This document shows positions 61,149 through 64,000 of a DNA stretch of 64,000 nt, piece by piece. The first letter of the stretch is position 1; the number at the start of each line of letters is the position of its first letter. Origin of the DNA: Mercurialis annua (Eukaryota; Streptophyta; Magnoliopsida; Malpighiales; Euphorbiaceae); NCBI RefSeq assembly GCF_937616625.2, contig NC_065577.1, forward strand, positions 26,859,501-26,923,500. The letters run 5' to 3'. The translations under genes and the position numbers were made by a program. The notes beneath the pieces were generated by a model that worked only from the letters and a program-made list of their open reading frames with translations, had not been told where the DNA came from and did not search any database.

Positions 61149-63072
61149 GTTCGGTTATGTTTTGTAATGTTTGTAAACGTTACGCTTAAATCGCTAAAAA
61201 TGTGAAACGTTTGGTTTTGTAAACGTTTGGCTTAAATCTCTTAAATCGCCAAACGTTTGGATTTGTTTCATAACGTTTGTAAATGTTTGGCTTAAATCAC
61301 TAAAAAGGTGAAACGTTTGGATTTGTTTCGTAACGTTTGTAAACGTTTGGCTTAAATCGCTAAAAAGCGGAAACATTTTGTTTTGTTTCGTAACGTTTGT
61401 AAACGTTTAGCTTAAATCACCAAAAAAGTGAAATGTTTGGATTTGTTTCGTAACGTTTTAAACGTTTGGCTTAATTTGCTTAGAAGGTGAAACACTTGGA
61501 TTTGTTTTGTAACGTTTGTAAACGTTTGGATTAAATCCCTAAAAAGGGGAAACGTATGGTTTCGTTTCTTAGCCTTTGTAATCGTTTGGCTACAATCGCG
61601 AAAGAGGTGAAACGTTTAGATTTTTTTTGTAACGTTTCTAAACGTTTGTCTTAAATCGCTAATGGGAAACGTTTGGTATTTTTTCGTAACATATGTAAAC
61701 GTTTGGCTTAAATTTCTAATAAGGAGAAACGTTTAGTTTTGTTTCTTAACCTTTGTAAACGTTTGGCTTAAATCGCTAAAAAGGTGAAACGTTTGGCCTA
61801 AATCGCTAAAAATAAGAAACGTTTGGATTTGTTTCGTAACTTTTGTAAACGTTTGGCTTATATTGCTAAAAAGGTAAAATGCTTGGATTTGTTTCGTAAG
61901 GTTTGTAAACGTTTGGCTTAAATTGCTAAAAAGGTGAAACATTTAGCTTTCTTTCATAAGCTTTGTAAACGGTTGGCTTAAATTGCTAAAAAGGTGAAAT
62001 GTTCGGTTATGTTTTGTAATGTTTGTAAACGTTCCGCTTAAATCGCTAAAAATGTGAAACGTTTGGTTTTGTAAACGTTTGGCTTAAATCGCTTAAATCG
62101 CCAAACGTTTGGATTTGTTTCATAACGTTTGTAAATGTTTGGCTTAAATCGCTAAAAAGGTGAAACGTTTGGATTTGTTTCGTAACGTTTTAAACGTTTG
62201 GCTTAAATTTCTAAAAAGGGGAAACGTTTGGATTTGTTTCGTAACATTTGTAAATGTTTGGCTTAAATTGCTAAAAAGGTTAAACGTTTGATTTTGTTTC
62301 GTAGCGTTTGTAAACGTTTGGCTTAAATTGCTAAAAATGTGAAATGTTTGGATTTTTTTCGTGGCATTTTAAACATTTGGTTTTGTTTCGTAACGTTTAT
62401 AAACGTTTGGCTTAAATCGCTAAAAAAGTGAAACGTTTGGCCTAAATCGCTAAAAATAAGAAACGTTTGGATTTGTTTCGTAACTTTTGTAAACGTTTGG
62501 CTTATATTGCTAAAAAGGTAAAATGCTTGGATTTGTTTCGTAAGGTTTGTAAACGTTTGGCTTAAATTGCTAAAAAGGTGAAACATTTAGCTTTCTTTCA
62601 TAAGCTTTGTAAACGGTTGGCTTAAATTGCTAAAAAGGTGAAATGTTCGGTTATGTTTTGTAATGTTTGTAAACGTTCCGCTTAAATCGCTAAAAATGTG
62701 AAACGTTTGGTTTTGTAAACGTTTGGCTTAAATCGCTTAAATCGCCAAACGTTTGGATTTGTTTCATAACGTTTGTAAATGTTTGGCTTAAATCGCTAAA
62801 AAGGTGAAACGTTTGGATTTGTTTCGTAACGTTTTAAACGTTTGGCTTAAATTTCTAAAAAGGGGAAACGTTTGGATTTGTTTCGTAACATTTGTAAATG
62901 TTTTGCTTAAATTGCTAAAAAGGTTAAACGTTTGATTTTGTTTCGTAGCGTTTGTAAACGTTTGGCTTAAATTGCTAAAAATGTGAAATGTTTGGATTTT
63001 TTTCGTGACATTTTAAACATTTGGTTTTGTTTCATAACGTTTATAAACGTTTGGCTTAAATCGCTAAAAAAG
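61149..63072 (-). repeat. Higher-order repeat copies 2-4 (852-bp and 643-bp variants)
   Basis: The start marker GTTCGGTTATG occurs at 61149, 62001 and 62644. Copy 2 (61149-62000) is 852 bp. Copy 3 (62001-62643) is a shorter 643-bp variant, with the same start and end as copy 2 and a different middle. Copy 4 (from 62644) follows copy 3 closely for about 430 bp and then diverges. All contain the odd junction AAATCGCTTAAATCGCCAAA, where one monomer is cut short. Confidence 0.85.
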
Positions 63073-64000
63073 TGGCACGTTTGGATTTTTTTCGTAATGT
63101 TTGTAAACGTTTGGCTTAAATTGCTAAAAAGGTAAAACGCTTAGATTTATTTTGTAACGTTTGTAAACGTTTGGCTTAAATTTCTTAAAAGGTGAAAATC
63201 TTGGATTTGTTTCCTAACGTTAGTAAACGTTTGGCTTAAATTGCTAAAAAGGTGAAATGCTTGGATTTGTTTCATAAAGTTTGTAAATGTTTGGCTGAAA
63301 TTGCTAAAAAGGTGAAACGTTTGGATTTGTTTCGTAATGTTTTGAAAGTTTGGTTTTGTTTCGTAACGTTTATATATGTTTTGCTTAAATCACTAATAAG
63401 GGGAAACGTTTATTTTTATTTCGTAACGTTTGTAAACGTTTGGCTCTAATTGCTGAAAAAGATGAAACAATTGGATTTGTTTCGTAACGTTTGTAAATGT
63501 TTGGCTTAAATTGCTAAAAAGGTGAAGCGCTTGGAATTGTTTCGTTAAGATTGTAAACCTTTGGCTTTAATTGCTAAAAAGGCGAAACGTTTGGATTTGT
63601 TTCGTAACGTTTGGTTTTGTTTCGTAACATTTGTAAAAGTTTGGTTTAAATCGCTAAAAAGGTAAAACGTTTGGTTTTGCTTTGTAGCGTTTGTAAACGT
63701 TTCGCTTAAATTTATAAAAATGTGAAACGTTTGGATGTGTTTCGTAACGTTCTAAACGTTTGGTTTTGTTTCGTGACGTTTATGAACGATTGGCTTAAAT
63801 CGATAAAAAGGTGAAACGTTTGTCATAAAATGCTAAAAAGGTAAAACACGTGGATTTGTTTCGTAACGGTTGTAAACATTTGGCTTAAATCGCTAAAAAG
63901 GTAAAACGCTTCGATTTTTTTTCTAACATTTGTAACCGTTTGGCTTAAATTGCCAAAAAGGTGAAACGCTTGGATTTGTTTCATAATGTTTGTAAACGTT

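Larger units (their letters stand above)
61144..64000 (-). repeat. 60-bp satellite array (reverse), right end of window
   Basis: All monomers are in reverse orientation to the window edge. The first 1.9 kb consists of higher-order copies (see next entry); after about 63070 single monomers dominate. Confidence 0.95.

Overview
The window looks like heterochromatic DNA from a flowering plant, probably a eudicot. It is about 36 kb of a 60-bp satellite (roughly 600 monomers, with frequent strand switches) into which three LTR retrotransposons have inserted. I see no host protein-coding gene, no rRNA gene and no intact tRNA gene. The plant assignment rests on Tat-type Ty3/gypsy domains including a second (archaeal-like) RNase H, an initiator-Met-tRNA primer-binding site, spliceosomal introns, and a fragment that reads like plastid inverted-repeat DNA.

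Layout. 1-4019: 3' end of a plus-oriented Tat-like element, cut by the left window edge. It carries an antisense gene remnant (707 to 72) and a probable 3' LTR (1850-4019). 4020-14840: satellite in five blocks of alternating strand. 14841-26802: complete but decayed Tat Ty3/gypsy element in minus orientation, with 741-bp LTRs, TSD GTTAC, a gag-pol pseudogene (25985 to 19847), an 18-bp minisatellite (19434-19688) and a three-exon gene on the opposite strand (16656-18983). 26803-49993: satellite, interrupted by a probable plastid insertion (29652-30100) and a unique island (41451-41841). 49994-61143: a second complete element in minus orientation, with 3.3-kb LTRs, TSD GAAAT, an iMet PBS and only a short gag-like reading frame. 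It is a non-autonomous LARD-like element. 61144-64000: satellite.

How the parts relate. Both full elements are nested in the satellite with matching 5-bp target duplications, so the array predates them. LTR divergence counted by eye is about 4% for the Tat element and about 0.3% for the LARD-like one, so the second is much younger. The satellite has been amplified locally in higher-order units (about 300, 505, 643, 747 and 852 bp). The LARD-like element landed inside an 852-bp duplication that already existed. Each 60-bp monomer is itself a diverged dimer of two 30-bp halves sharing the core CCAAACGTTT.

The most unusual items are a run of eight (left LTR) or seven (right LTR) near-perfect 16-bp palindromes of the form GTGCACGNNCGTGCAC in the probably transcribed part of the LARD-like LTR; intron-containing genes antisense to gag-pol in both Tat elements; and a telo-box hairpin with the TATA box in its loop in the Tat LTR.
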